A stretch of DNA of 50,290 nt from Rhodanobacter denitrificans (GCA_003241385.1 QFPO01000022.1:1-50290), one strand, 5' to 3'; shown: positions 35,001 through 43,552, counted from the stretch's first letter. The notes: generated from the letters alone by a model not told the origin. A program made the numbers and translations.

Positions 35001-37100
35001 GGTCCGTCGCTGACCGCCGGCTACGGCGAGGTCCAGCTGCCGGTCGCCGCGAGCACCGGCACCGAGCGGCGCGATCTGGGCCTGCCGGCCGGGCGGCTGC
35101 GTCTGTACCCGGAACGGCCCTCGGCCACGGTCGAGCTCGGCACGACCGGCAGCACGACGATGACGGTCAGCAACACCGGCGGCTGGCCGCTGACGTTCGG
35201 GTTCGAGGGTGTCGCGGTCGAAGAGCACTTCGAGGACGCGTTCCCGCCGACCGGCTGGACGCTGCTCAACCACGCGACCGGCTGCACCTGGACCCGGCCG
35301 TCGCGCCTGGGCAACTACGCCGGCGGCTACGGCCTGCCGGCCGGCATCGACCTGTGGGACTGCCGCGACGACGGCCCGGTCGACACCTCGCTGGTGACGC
35401 CGGCGATCGACCTGTCCGGCAGCGCGACCGCGTCGATGGGCTTCTTCGTCGCGATGTCGGTCGGCGCCGACAGCTGGCCGCGCCTGGACGTCGACGCCTC
35501 GACCGACGGCGGCGCGACCTGGACGACCGTTTACAGCCTGACCACCGACCTCGCCTACGACGCGCCGCATCTGCAGGAGATCGACCTGTCCGCATTCGCC
35601 GGCCATCCGGCGGTGCAGGTGCGCTTCCACTACACCGCGCTGCCGCCGTACGGCTTCGTGATGATCGATCAGGTGCACCTGTTCAATTCGATCTCCAAGA
35701 GCGGAACGGTCACGATGGCGCCCGACCACGGGCCGCTCGCGGCCGGCGAGAGCCGTTCGATCACGGTCGGCTTCGACACGCGCTCGCTCGATCAGCCGGG
35801 CGTCTACCCGCTGTCGGTGCGCGTCGCCGAGGACACGCCGTACGAGTGGCCGTTCGGCGACGTCGAGGCGGTCATGACGGTCACCGCGCCGGCGCACTAC
35901 GGATCGGTCGGCGGCGTCGTGCGCGGACTGGGTTCGTGCGATCTGTCGCCGCTGCCGCTCGCCGGTGCGACCGTGCACATCCAGGCCGGATCGCAGACCT
36001 ATACGACGACGACCGCCGCCGACGGCCAGTACCGCTACTGGCTGCCGGCATCGGCCGGCACGCTGTCGGTCACGATCGAAGCCGACGGCCACGTCGGCCA
36101 GACCCGGCCGGCGACGCTGAGCGCCGGCGCGGCGACGCCGCTCGACTTCGATCTGCGTCTGCTCGCGCCGTGCCTGCTGCCGGACCCCGGTGCGCTGAGC
36201 GCATTCGTGCAGCCGGGCCAGACGCTGCAGCGTCCGTTCGATCTGCTCAACGCCGGCCCGGCCGCCGGCGACTGGCAGGCGCGCGCCGGCGGCGATCCGA
36301 GCGTGCTGGTGCCGGTGTCGGTCGCACAGACGAACAGCCTCGAACCGGAGGAGTTCACGAGCGTCGGCTGTGTCGTGCCCGCTACCGGCTACTCGCTCGA
36401 GAACCGCTACTTCCGCGTGTTCCAGCCGTCCGAACTCCCGGGCAGCGGCTCGATCCGGCAGATCAGCGGCATCAGTTTCGCGATCGACTCGGCGACCTCG
36501 CCGACCGGCACGCAGCCGCTGACCGTGCGCCTGCATCAGCTGGCCGGTCCGCTCATCCTGGCCAACATGAGCCTGGTCGCCGAGACCGTCGTCTCCGTGA
36601 CCGACGATCCGCTGGCGCGCTATCGCGCCACGTTCGACACGCCGGCCGTGGTCGCGCCGTCGGCCGTGCTGGTCGCCGAGGTCTACGTGCCGATCGGCAC
36701 CCAGACCGGCACCAGTGCGTACCCCGGCGGCAATACGCTCGGCGGGCGCGCGCCGGCGTACTGGGCGTCGGCCAGCTGCGGCATGCCCGAGCCGACCTCG
36801 ATGATCGATGCCGGCTTCGGCTGGATCAATTTCCTGATCGAGCTCGACGTGCTCGACAGCGATCCGTGCGGACCGGGCGCGACGCCGGTGCCGTGGCTCG
36901 CCGTCGCGCCGGGCGCCGGCAGCGTGCCGGGCGACGGCAGCGCCGCGCTGACCGCGACGCTCGCGGCCGGCAGCCAGCCGATCGGCACGCATCGCGGCTC
37001 GATCTGTCTGGCCGCCGACGGCGGCCGCCCGACCGTCATGCCGGTCACGTTGAACGTCGCGACCGAGGTCGACCGGATCTTCTCCGACGGTTTCGACTGA
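32100..37100 (+). CDS. Large secreted S8 (subtilisin-like) peptidase with multiple Ig-like/CPD modules
   Basis: A 1666-residue secreted protease. It has a signal peptide (about 15-40), an I9-like propeptide (about 78-170) and a subtilase domain (about 195-545) with triad Asp217 (VGLIDTGV), His260 (EPHGTHVLG) and Ser463 (GTSMSTPHVTG), plus AAGN for the oxyanion hole. Then come carboxypeptidase-regulatory-like modules (GSVGGRVSDTSGRPVAGATV, HKVSGTVTDAATGWPL, ALIVGQVRDANTALPLDG, GSVGGVVRGLG). These alternate with two MAM/immune-inhibitor-like jelly-roll domains (EDFESGALPPGWTRS and EHFEDAFPPTGWTLL). It ends with RIFSDGFD, a possible secretion or anchoring tag. The start has GAGGACC upstream. Likely role: extracellular protein degradation. 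A strong GC hairpin follows. Confidence 0.92.
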   Translation: MNNSSKPGRRGPGISWRALGVAALTAIAAAVGGIASPALGEPVEAGVIVRPQRPGPAVDGSGAEIDQALLRGLQGGTPRSFVVEFKEQADLSAAAGMDWQQRGRYVYEQLHAAAERAQAPLRSTLRSRGANAESFWIKNAIVVRDGDIAALQAAAASPQVKRIRALPTTRLVEPVEPAVPTAPRGDDAVGDNLRWVGADRVWAQGTTGAGVTVGLIDTGVMFQHEALVSQYRGNRGSGSFDHDYNWLGVMPEPYAGIEPHGTHVLGTILGDSRSVSGRQRIGMAPDAQWIACDGFPMEADPAVMLLRCGQFMLAPHRRDGSGADPDKRPQVVNNSWSEGNCDGTATPFYADMIDAWVAAGIFPAFAAGNTFSCGLPEPPGLSSLSSPASLGTTFAIGSTGNHDGAYAAHSLWGPTADPSPGLPMHPDPRGYPQLKPQVVAPGVEIRSAVIDDTHAYGTMTGTSMSTPHVTGLVALMIDAAPCLAGDYATLGGLIMQTARPIPYATGGTPSPGPGNVPNYATGWGEIDAAAAVDAAAGICGPTGSVGGRVSDTSGRPVAGATVTFLDAGAQPVHQTTTDGSGQYVRRLPAGGTAYGLRVSAYGYLPYTESGIVVTAGQQARLDVVLPTAPVHKVSGTVTDAATGWPLHARITVVGAPLAPVWTDPSSGRYSLQLAEGASYRFDVEPGIDGYRAASRELGQISGSRAEDMTLQADAARCLAPGYAYTGMSFGEDFESGALPPGWTRSSQGIGWLFGTAGEYSSNYFAIPEHGRFAVNNDELGPDTGWANDARFDYLVMPALDLSALDRPALRYRSFHTYVPDAFSTGEPARVEASTDGGATWVRLGIPTSTTFAEGWTEEAVDLTPVIGPSVLIRFHADDLGNDKWDLLGPGWAIDDVAIRTGCTAPANGALIVGQVRDANTALPLDGAQVRVDGGAPVTTRASADPSIGSGYYAIHAPAGAAALIATPGPSLTAGYGEVQLPVAASTGTERRDLGLPAGRLRLYPERPSATVELGTTGSTTMTVSNTGGWPLTFGFEGVAVEEHFEDAFPPTGWTLLNHATGCTWTRPSRLGNYAGGYGLPAGIDLWDCRDDGPVDTSLVTPAIDLSGSATASMGFFVAMSVGADSWPRLDVDASTDGGATWTTVYSLTTDLAYDAPHLQEIDLSAFAGHPAVQVRFHYTALPPYGFVMIDQVHLFNSISKSGTVTMAPDHGPLAAGESRSITVGFDTRSLDQPGVYPLSVRVAEDTPYEWPFGDVEAVMTVTAPAHYGSVGGVVRGLGSCDLSPLPLAGATVHIQAGSQTYTTTTAADGQYRYWLPASAGTLSVTIEADGHVGQTRPATLSAGAATPLDFDLRLLAPCLLPDPGALSAFVQPGQTLQRPFDLLNAGPAAGDWQARAGGDPSVLVPVSVAQTNSLEPEEFTSVGCVVPATGYSLENRYFRVFQPSELPGSGSIRQISGISFAIDSATSPTGTQPLTVRLHQLAGPLILANMSLVAETVVSVTDDPLARYRATFDTPAVVAPSAVLVAEVYVPIGTQTGTSAYPGGNTLGGRAPAYWASASCGMPEPTSMIDAGFGWINFLIELDVLDSDPCGPGATPVPWLAVAPGAGSVPGDGSAALTATLAAGSQPIGTHRGSICLAADGGRPTVMPVTLNVATEVDRIFSDGFD

Positions 37101-37351
37101 TCCCTCGCGATCGCGACCCGGCCGCCGCGCGTGCGGCGGCCGGGCACGGCCCGGCGGTCTGTGAGGATCGGCCGGGTCGTTGCGCGAGGGGTGCCGGACG
37201 GAGTGTGTCTGGTCTGCGCGATGACGGTCTTCAGCCTTGCCCCGTTCGAGCCTTCGATCCTCGGAAAAACCGCCGAGCGGAAAGATCCGAGAGCAAGCGC
37301 TTTCGCTCGCTGCGCAAGCCGATGATCGGGCGGCCTGCGAGTTCGGACGGC
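37101..37351. other. Gap after the subtilase with a 12-bp hairpin
   Basis: CCCGGCCGCCGC (37117-37128) pairs perfectly with GCGGCGGCCGGG (37133-37144) around a 4-base loop, 17 bases after the subtilase stop. No T run follows, so it may protect the mRNA end or act with Rho. I see no gene in the rest of this 251-base stretch. Confidence 0.5.
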
Positions 37352-37984
37352 TCAGCCGGCGATGCGCGGGTTCAGCGTGTAGGTGCCGGTCAGGGCCGCC
37401 TCGGCCAGCACGTGGCCGGCCATCGCGGCGCGCACGTCGCTCAGCGTGAAGCGGTCCGGCAGCTCGAGCCGGGCCACGTCGAGCGCGTAGACGCGGAAGT
37501 GGTAGTGGTGCAGCAACGCGTCGTTCCACGGCGGGCACGGACCGTCGTAGCCGAAGTAGTCGCCGCCCATCCCGGCGTCGCCGGCGAACCAGCCGGTGTA
37601 GTCGTTGAGGCCCTGGCGTGCGCCGGGCGGACCGAACGGATCCCGCTTGCCGTGCGCGACGACGCCGTCCGAGCAGCTGCCGGCCGACAGCTCGCGGCAG
37701 TCGACCGGAATGTCGACCATCAGCCAGTGCGTGAACTCGGCGCGCGGCAGATCGGCCGGCACCTCGCGGCCGGCCTGATTGACGTCCTCGCCGACGGTCG
37801 GCACGTCGGTGTCGATGCACATCAGCACGAACGAGGCGGTCCGTTCCGGCACGTCGCGCCAGGCCAGATGCGGATTGCGATTGTCCGAGAGCACGCAGGG
37901 CTCGCCGTTCGTACCGCGCCGGCCGAACGCGAACACGGCCGGAATCGGGTCGTTCTGGGAAAAGTCGTCGCTGCGGATCTGCAT
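37352..37984 (-). CDS. YbhB/YbcL-type PEBP family protein
   Basis: The 210-residue protein fits the phosphatidylethanolamine-binding/Raf-kinase-inhibitor-like family. It has NRNPHLAWRDVP and FVLMCIDTDVPTVGEDV (anion-binding pocket Asp residues), FTHWLMVDIP with the conserved His, a GYDGPCPPWNDALLHHYHFRVYALD stretch split across the pocket, and a C-terminal AEAALTGTY. No signal peptide is visible, so it should be cytoplasmic. Bacterial members have no firmly known role. The ATG at 37984 has GGAG upstream. It lies 48 bases downstream of the TPR-sulfotransferase gene on the same strand and may be co-transcribed with it. Confidence 0.88.
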   Translation of the reverse strand: MQIRSDDFSQNDPIPAVFAFGRRGTNGEPCVLSDNRNPHLAWRDVPERTASFVLMCIDTDVPTVGEDVNQAGREVPADLPRAEFTHWLMVDIPVDCRELSAGSCSDGVVAHGKRDPFGPPGARQGLNDYTGWFAGDAGMGGDYFGYDGPCPPWNDALLHHYHFRVYALDVARLELPDRFTLSDVRAAMAGHVLAEAALTGTYTLNPRIAG

Positions 37985-38032
37985 GATGCCAATCTCCGGT
38001 TGCGTGAAACAGTGTGGAAGGACGCGTCGGCC

Positions 38033-40135
38033 TCAGGCCGCGGTGTCGCCGCCGGCGGCCTGCGCGAACGGCTCGGCCAGGACGCCGGCGTAGTGGCGCC
38101 AATGCCCGGCCGGGAAGCGCGACGGCAGACCGCCGGGCCACTGGTCGGCCTGCACGAACTCCGGGCCGCGGCGCAGCAGGCCGCCGAGGCCGAGAAACGC
38201 CGCCAGCCCGGCGCCGCCGGTGGCCGGATCGGCCAGCACCGCGTCGGCATCGACGTGCAGGCGGCGCGGATCGTCCAGGCCGGCGCCGTGGTGCAGATGC
38301 CGCTGCGCGCGTGCCAGCCAGCGCGCGGCGGCGGCGACGTCGCTGCAGCCGATGCCGGGCAGCCAGCCGAATGCGAGCCAGTTCAGCAGCGCATCGCGCG
38401 GGTCGCGTTCGACGACGATCAGGCGCGTGCCCGGCATCGCCCGGCGCAGCAGCGCGAGCAGGCGCGCATCCCAGCGCGGCAGCCAGTCGACCACGGTCGT
38501 GTCGGCCGCGATGCCGGCACGGCGCAGCGGTGCGACGTAGCGCGTGCGTATCGCGTCGATCGTCGCCTCGTCGAGCTCGCCGCGATAGGCCTCGAACTGC
38601 GGCGATGCGAAATCGTCGTCGCGCTGCCAGCGGCCGCTGCGGTCGCGCAGCACGACCAGATCCGGCTGATCGGCGAGCAGGGCCGCTATCCGTTCGACGC
38701 CGCTGCCGGGCGAGCCGAGCAGCAGCACCGGCGCTTCGGCCCAGGCCGGCTTGGCGGGCGCGGCCAGCGCGGCATCGAGCTCGGCCGGCACCGTGCGGCT
38801 CAGCGGATGCAGCGCGCTCGGCGCGCCGTGCTGGGCCTGCGCGAACGCGCGCGCGGCCTGGGCATAGTCGCCGGCATGGTCGTGGACCTGGCCGAGGTAG
38901 TTCAGGCACTGCCGGCGGCTGCCTTCAGACAGCGGGCGGCTGTTCCAGTCCTCGAGCAGCTCGCGCGCGCCGGCGTCGTCGCCGTCGCGCAGCCGCGCGC
39001 GAATGCGCACCAGGATCGCGCCGGGCTCGTCGGGCTTGAGCGCGATGACGCGCTCGGCCGCGGCGAGCGCGGCCGGGTATTCGCCCTGCCGCTCGTGCAG
39101 CTGGGCCAGGCGGATCTGGGCCTGCAGATCGTCCGGATCCTGCTCGGCCAGCACGGTCCACTCGGTGATCGCCTCGGCCGGCCGGCCGATCGCGGCATTG
39201 ACCTCGGCGCGTGCGGCCCGCACGGTGCGGTCGTTCGGATGATGCTGCAGGAACTGGTCGTAGGCGGCCATCGCCTCGTCGCGGCGGCCGAGTTCGGTCA
39301 GGCACCAGGCCAGCGGCACGACGATCTGGGCCTGGCCGGGGCTCGCCGCGAGTGCCGCGCGGTAACCCTCCACGGCCGCGTTCAGATCGCCGCGCGCACG
39401 CGCGACGTCGGCCAGGCCGAGGACGCCGATCGGGCCGAACGAGGGGTGCTCGGCCAGCGTGCGGAAGTGCGGCTCGGCCTCGTCGGGGCGTCCGCCCTCG
39501 AGCAGCAGCTGCGCGAGCATGTGGCGCGCCGGATGCAGGTTCGAGTTCAGGCGCAGCGCGTTGCCGTAGGCCTGCTCGGCGAACGCCGGCGTGCCGCGCA
39601 GCGTGAACGCGCGTCCGAGCAGGAACTGGATCTGCGGATCGCCCGGCGCGATCTCGGCGGCACGCGTCAGCTGCTTCAGCGCGGTCTCGGCGTCCCGGCG
39701 CTCGAGCGCGATCGAGCCCAGGCCGGCGTGCGCGGCCGGCGATTCGGCCAGGCGCAGCGCCATGTGGAAATGCTGCTCGGCGCGCGAGGTCTCGCCGAGC
39801 ATCAGCAGGGCCTGGCCGAGACCGGCGTGCACGATCGCCTGGTTCGGATCGAACGACAGCGCGTGCTCGTAACGGCGGCACGCGCCGGCGAAGTCGCGCT
39901 TCTCGAAGCAGACGTTGCCGAGGCCGACGATGATGTCGATGCGGTCCGGCGCCAGCTCGTGCGCGCGCAGCATCAGCGCCTCGCCCTCGTCGTACGCGCC
40001 GAGCTCGCGGCGCAGGATGCCGTACATGTAGAGCGCCTCGATGTCGTTCGGGTGCTCGGCCAGCCAGACGCGATATCCCTCGTCGGCCTCGGCGTAGCGG
40101 CCCGTGCGGTGCAGTTCGATCGATTGCTTCAACAT
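38033..40135 (-). CDS. TPR protein with C-terminal sulfotransferase-like domain
   Basis: A 700-residue protein. Residues 1 to about 480 are a run of some twelve TPR units (for example RYAEADEGYRVWLAEHPNDI, DFAGACRRYEHALSFDPNQ, EYPAALAAAERVIALKPDE). The last 200 residues look like a PAPS-dependent sulfotransferase: VLLLGSPGSGVERIAALL stands for the 5'-phosphosulfate loop and RLIVVERDPRDALLNW for the 3'-phosphate motif. The expected basic residue in the first loop is not obvious, so activity is uncertain. No signal peptide is visible. The ATG at 40135 starts the first TPR (MLKQSIELHRTG). It is divergent from the AAA ATPase gene, 153 bases apart. The acceptor could be a glycan, lipid or peptide. 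Confidence 0.8.
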   Translation of the reverse strand: MLKQSIELHRTGRYAEADEGYRVWLAEHPNDIEALYMYGILRRELGAYDEGEALMLRAHELAPDRIDIIVGLGNVCFEKRDFAGACRRYEHALSFDPNQAIVHAGLGQALLMLGETSRAEQHFHMALRLAESPAAHAGLGSIALERRDAETALKQLTRAAEIAPGDPQIQFLLGRAFTLRGTPAFAEQAYGNALRLNSNLHPARHMLAQLLLEGGRPDEAEPHFRTLAEHPSFGPIGVLGLADVARARGDLNAAVEGYRAALAASPGQAQIVVPLAWCLTELGRRDEAMAAYDQFLQHHPNDRTVRAARAEVNAAIGRPAEAITEWTVLAEQDPDDLQAQIRLAQLHERQGEYPAALAAAERVIALKPDEPGAILVRIRARLRDGDDAGARELLEDWNSRPLSEGSRRQCLNYLGQVHDHAGDYAQAARAFAQAQHGAPSALHPLSRTVPAELDAALAAPAKPAWAEAPVLLLGSPGSGVERIAALLADQPDLVVLRDRSGRWQRDDDFASPQFEAYRGELDEATIDAIRTRYVAPLRRAGIAADTTVVDWLPRWDARLLALLRRAMPGTRLIVVERDPRDALLNWLAFGWLPGIGCSDVAAAARWLARAQRHLHHGAGLDDPRRLHVDADAVLADPATGGAGLAAFLGLGGLLRRGPEFVQADQWPGGLPSRFPAGHWRHYAGVLAEPFAQAAGGDTAA

Positions 40136-40288
40136 GAATTCGGAATCCGGCACGCAAAGACGGCGATTATGCCGCAGCGCGCCGCCCGGCACCGGATGCC
40201 GCGCCGTCCGGTCCGCTTCGGCGCGGGCGGCGGTTCCAAAGCCGGCGTCACGCTCTACACTGCCGCTCCGGCCGTCGACGTCGAGTTC

Positions 40289-41764
40289 ATGAGTCTCCAC
40301 CAGGATCTTTCCGCACTGCTGCGCGCGCATACGCCGCTGCTGATCGTCGAATCGGCCGCCGAGCATCAGGTCGTCGACGGCTTCCGCCATGCGATCGGGC
40401 AGAGCCTGCGGCCGCTGTACCGCTGGTCGATCACCGACGGACTGGTGCGCCTGGACATGGACATGGAAGGCGATCCGCCGCCGCCGGACACCACGGCCCT
40501 GCTCGAGGCGATCAAGCGCCACGCCGAGCCCGGCGTCTACCTGCTGCTCGACTTCATGCCGTACCTGCGCTACCCGATGGCGCTGCGGATGCTGCGCGAG
40601 ATCGTGCTGCGCAGCGGCGTGGCCGAACACACGCTGGTGCTGGTCGCGCCGCGCGTCGAGCTGCCGGAGGATCTGCAGCCGCACGCGACCCGATTCGACC
40701 TGCCGCTGCCGGACGCCGGGGCGATCGCGGCGATGCTGCGCGAGGAGGCGTTCCGCTACTCGCGCGAACACGGCCGCCGCGTCGAGGTCGACGCCGAGGC
40801 CGCGCGCGCGATCGTGCGCAATCTGCGCGGGCTGGCACTCGACGACGCGCGCCGCATCGCGCGCAAGCTGATCCAGAACGACGGCGCGCTGACCGTCGAG
40901 GACCTGCCGGCGCTGGCGCAGGCCAAGCACCGTCTGCTCGACCGCGACGGCCTGCTGCACTTCGAGTACGAGACCGCCGCGTTCGCCGACGTCGCCGGTC
41001 TGGCGCGGCTCAAGCGCTGGGTCGCGCAGCGCCGGCCCGCGTTCATCGGGGCGCGCCAGGCGGTCAAGCTCGATCCGCCCAAGGGCGTGCTGCTGCTCGG
41101 TGTGCAGGGCTGCGGCAAGAGCCTCGCCGCCAAGGCGATCGCCGGCGGCTTCGGCGTGCCGCTGATGCGGCTGGACATCGGCACGCTCTACAACAAGTAC
41201 CACGGCGAGACCGAGCGCAACCTGCGCGAGGCGCTTCGCAATGCCGAGCTGCTGGCGCCGTGCGTGCTGTGGATCGACGAGATCGAGAAAGGGCTGGCCG
41301 GAGACGACAACGACGCCGGCGTCTCGCGCCGCGTGCTCGGCTACCTGCTGACCTGGATGGCCGAGCGCAAGGCCGCGGTGTTCCTGGTCGCGACCGCCAA
41401 CCAGGTCGACCGGCTGCCGGCCGAGCTGCTGCGCAAGGGCCGCTTCGACGAGGTGTTCTTCGTCGACCTGCCCGACGCCGCGACGCGCGAGCAGATCTTC
41501 GCGATCCATCTGCGCCGCCGCGCATTGCGCAGCGAGGATTTCGACCTGCCGGCACTGGCCGCGGCCAGTTCCGGCTATTCGGGCGCCGAGATCGAGCAGG
41601 TCGTGGTCGCCGCGCTGTATGCGGCGGTCGCCGAGGACGCAGCGCCGGTGCAGCGCCATCTGACCGACTCGATCGCGGCGACGCGGCCGCTGTCGGTGCT
41701 GATGGCCGAGCCGGTCGCCGCGCTGCGCGCCTGGGCGCGCGAGCGCACCGTGCCGGCCGACTGA
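40289..41764 (+). CDS. Ycf46-like AAA+ ATPase
   Basis: The 491-residue protein has an N-terminal domain (about 1-240) rich in acidic and hydrophobic helices, then one AAA+ module: Walker A GVQGCGKS (271-278), a pore-loop-like LYNKYHGETERNL, Walker B CVLWIDEIEKGL, sensor 1 ATANQ, arginine finger region LRKGRFDEVFFVDLP and sensor 2 SGYSGAEIEQVV. This matches cyanobacterial/chloroplast Ycf46 and its proteobacterial relatives, not FtsH: no protease domain and no membrane helix. Ycf46 proteins are tied to stress or carbon metabolism, but the substrate is unknown. A TACACT box about 30 bases upstream may be its -10. Its stop lies 6 bases from the convergent ABC-exporter stop. Confidence 0.85.
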   Translation: MSLHQDLSALLRAHTPLLIVESAAEHQVVDGFRHAIGQSLRPLYRWSITDGLVRLDMDMEGDPPPPDTTALLEAIKRHAEPGVYLLLDFMPYLRYPMALRMLREIVLRSGVAEHTLVLVAPRVELPEDLQPHATRFDLPLPDAGAIAAMLREEAFRYSREHGRRVEVDAEAARAIVRNLRGLALDDARRIARKLIQNDGALTVEDLPALAQAKHRLLDRDGLLHFEYETAAFADVAGLARLKRWVAQRRPAFIGARQAVKLDPPKGVLLLGVQGCGKSLAAKAIAGGFGVPLMRLDIGTLYNKYHGETERNLREALRNAELLAPCVLWIDEIEKGLAGDDNDAGVSRRVLGYLLTWMAERKAAVFLVATANQVDRLPAELLRKGRFDEVFFVDLPDAATREQIFAIHLRRRALRSEDFDLPALAAASSGYSGAEIEQVVVAALYAAVAEDAAPVQRHLTDSIAATRPLSVLMAEPVAALRAWARERTVPAD

Positions 41765-41770
41765 CCGACG

Positions 41771-43552
41771 CTACGCGGCGCTGGCCAGTGCCGGTGCCGA
41801 TGCCGGCACCGCCTCCTCGGCATCGGCAGCGAACCGGCCCTGGTTCGCGAGCTCGGCGAACAGGCCGCCGGCCGCGATCAGCTCCTCGTAGCGGCCCTGT
41901 TCGACCAGCCGGCCCCGATCGAGCACCAGGATCCGGTCGGCATTGCGCACGGTCGAGAGCCGGTGCGCGATCACGAACGTCGTGCGGCCCTTCGCCAGCG
42001 TCGCGAACGCACGCTGGATGCGCGCCTCGGTCGCGTTGTCGAGCGCGCTGGTGGCCTCGTCGAGGATCAGGATCGGCGCGTCCTTGAGCATCGCACGCGC
42101 GATCGACAGCCGCTGCCGTTCGCCGCCCGACAGCGAGCGGCCGCGCTCGGCGACCAGGGTCTCGTAGCCGTCCGGCTTGGCGAGGACGAACTCGTGCGCC
42201 TCCGCCGCGCGCATCGCCGCCTCGATCGCCGCCGGGCCGGCATCCGGATCGGCGATGCGCAGATTGTCGAGGATCGAGCGGTAGAACAGCCCCGGTTCCT
42301 GGAACACCACGGCGATCGCGCGGCGCAGCGACTCCAGGCGCAGCGTGCGCAGATCGTGGCCGTCGATCGTGATGCGGCCATGCTGCGGATCGTAGGCGCG
42401 ATACAGCAGCGACAGCGCAGTCGTCTTGCCGGCACCGGTCGGGCCGACCAGCGCGACCGTGCTGCCGGCCGGTACGTGGAAGCTCAGATCGGCGACCGCC
42501 GGCAGCCCGGATCCGTAGCCGAAACCGACGCCTTCGAAGGCGATCTCGCCGCGCACGCTGGCCAGATCGATCGCGTCCTCGGCGTCGGTCACCGCCGGCT
42601 TCTCGTCGAGCACGGCGAAGAAGTCGCGCAGCGAGTGGGTCTGGAAGAACAGGTTCGAGACGAAGCCCGCGAACTGTTCGAGGCGGCCGATCAGCATCAG
42701 CGAGAAGCCGACGAAGCTGACGATGTCGCCGACGCTGGCCTCGCCGCGCGCATGCAGATGCGCGCCGAGCGCGAAGATCGCGACGACGGTCAGCGTGCTC
42801 GCGGTGCGGTTGAGCACCGACAGGATCGCCCAGCCGTTCAGCACCGGATACTGCGCCGACAGCACGCGCTGCATCAGCGCGCGCAGCGAGCGGGTCTCCT
42901 CGCCGATCCGCGTGAAGCTCTGGACGACCGAGATGTTGCCGAACACGTCGCCAGCGCGCGCGGCGATGTCCTGATGCAGGCGCTCGACCTCGCCCTGCGC
43001 ACGATGCGTGCGCCGCACGGTGACCGCGTTGAACACCGTGAAGCAGATCATCAGCGCGACCATCAGCACGGCCAGCCGCCAGTTCATCCAGACCGCCAGC
43101 GGCACCATCACGATGATCGCCAGCAGCGTCGCCAGATGCTCGCGGAAGAAGCCGAGCCACAGCCCGAACAGATTGCCGACGCCGGCATTCATGATGCGGC
43201 CGAGCCGGCCCGTGTGGTTCTCGCCGTGGAACGCCAGCGGCAGCGTCGCGGCATGCTCGAAGAACGCCGCGATCGCGGCCAGGCGACGCCGATGCGCGAG
43301 ACGGTCGGCATGCAGCGACACCCACACACCGGCGACGACGCCGGCGAGGCCGATGCTGGCCCACAGCGCGATCAGGCGCGGCGCATCGTGCGCGCCGTCC
43401 TTGCTGAGCGCGTCGACGACGCGGCCGAACAGCATCGGCTCCAGGAAGTACACACCGGCCAGGCCGAGATTGGCCAGCGCCAGCAGCATCGCCAGCCGCC
43501 ACTCGGGCGCCAGCAGCCCGAGCACCCGCCCATACAGACGCAACACCGACAC
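41771..43552 (-). CDS. NdvA/ChvA-like ABC exporter (permease-ATPase fusion)
   Basis: A 593-residue half-transporter: six N-terminal helices (EWRLAMLLALANLGLAGVYF and following), then an ATPase domain with Walker A GPTGAGKTT, signature LSGGERQRLSIARAM, Walker B ILILDEATSALD and the His switch IAHRLSTV. The start RLYGRVLGLLAPEWRLA with ANLGLAGVYFLEPMLFGRVVDAL is close to NdvA/ChvA, which export cyclic beta-1,2-glucan. No glucan synthase (NdvB) is nearby, so the substrate is open. I chose GTG at 43552 because it gives the family length and the MSVLRLYGRV start; an ATG at 43603 would add 17 residues. Convergent with the AAA gene, divergent from xth. Confidence 0.85.
   Translation of the reverse strand: MSVLRLYGRVLGLLAPEWRLAMLLALANLGLAGVYFLEPMLFGRVVDALSKDGAHDAPRLIALWASIGLAGVVAGVWVSLHADRLAHRRRLAAIAAFFEHAATLPLAFHGENHTGRLGRIMNAGVGNLFGLWLGFFREHLATLLAIIVMVPLAVWMNWRLAVLMVALMICFTVFNAVTVRRTHRAQGEVERLHQDIAARAGDVFGNISVVQSFTRIGEETRSLRALMQRVLSAQYPVLNGWAILSVLNRTASTLTVVAIFALGAHLHARGEASVGDIVSFVGFSLMLIGRLEQFAGFVSNLFFQTHSLRDFFAVLDEKPAVTDAEDAIDLASVRGEIAFEGVGFGYGSGLPAVADLSFHVPAGSTVALVGPTGAGKTTALSLLYRAYDPQHGRITIDGHDLRTLRLESLRRAIAVVFQEPGLFYRSILDNLRIADPDAGPAAIEAAMRAAEAHEFVLAKPDGYETLVAERGRSLSGGERQRLSIARAMLKDAPILILDEATSALDNATEARIQRAFATLAKGRTTFVIAHRLSTVRNADRILVLDRGRLVEQGRYEELIAAGGLFAELANQGRFAADAEEAVPASAPALASAA

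Noticed and set aside
31959..38909. A 2316-codon minus-strand open frame
   Set aside because: It is antisense to the subtilase with no domain or start signal; low-complexity Arg/Gly/Asp composition is typical of GC-rich shadows.
33332..41764. A 2810-codon + strand open frame
   Set aside because: Only its last 491 codons are a real gene (AAA ATPase). The rest is the shifted frame of the subtilase and antisense of neighbours, Arg/Ala-rich without domains, kept open by high GC.
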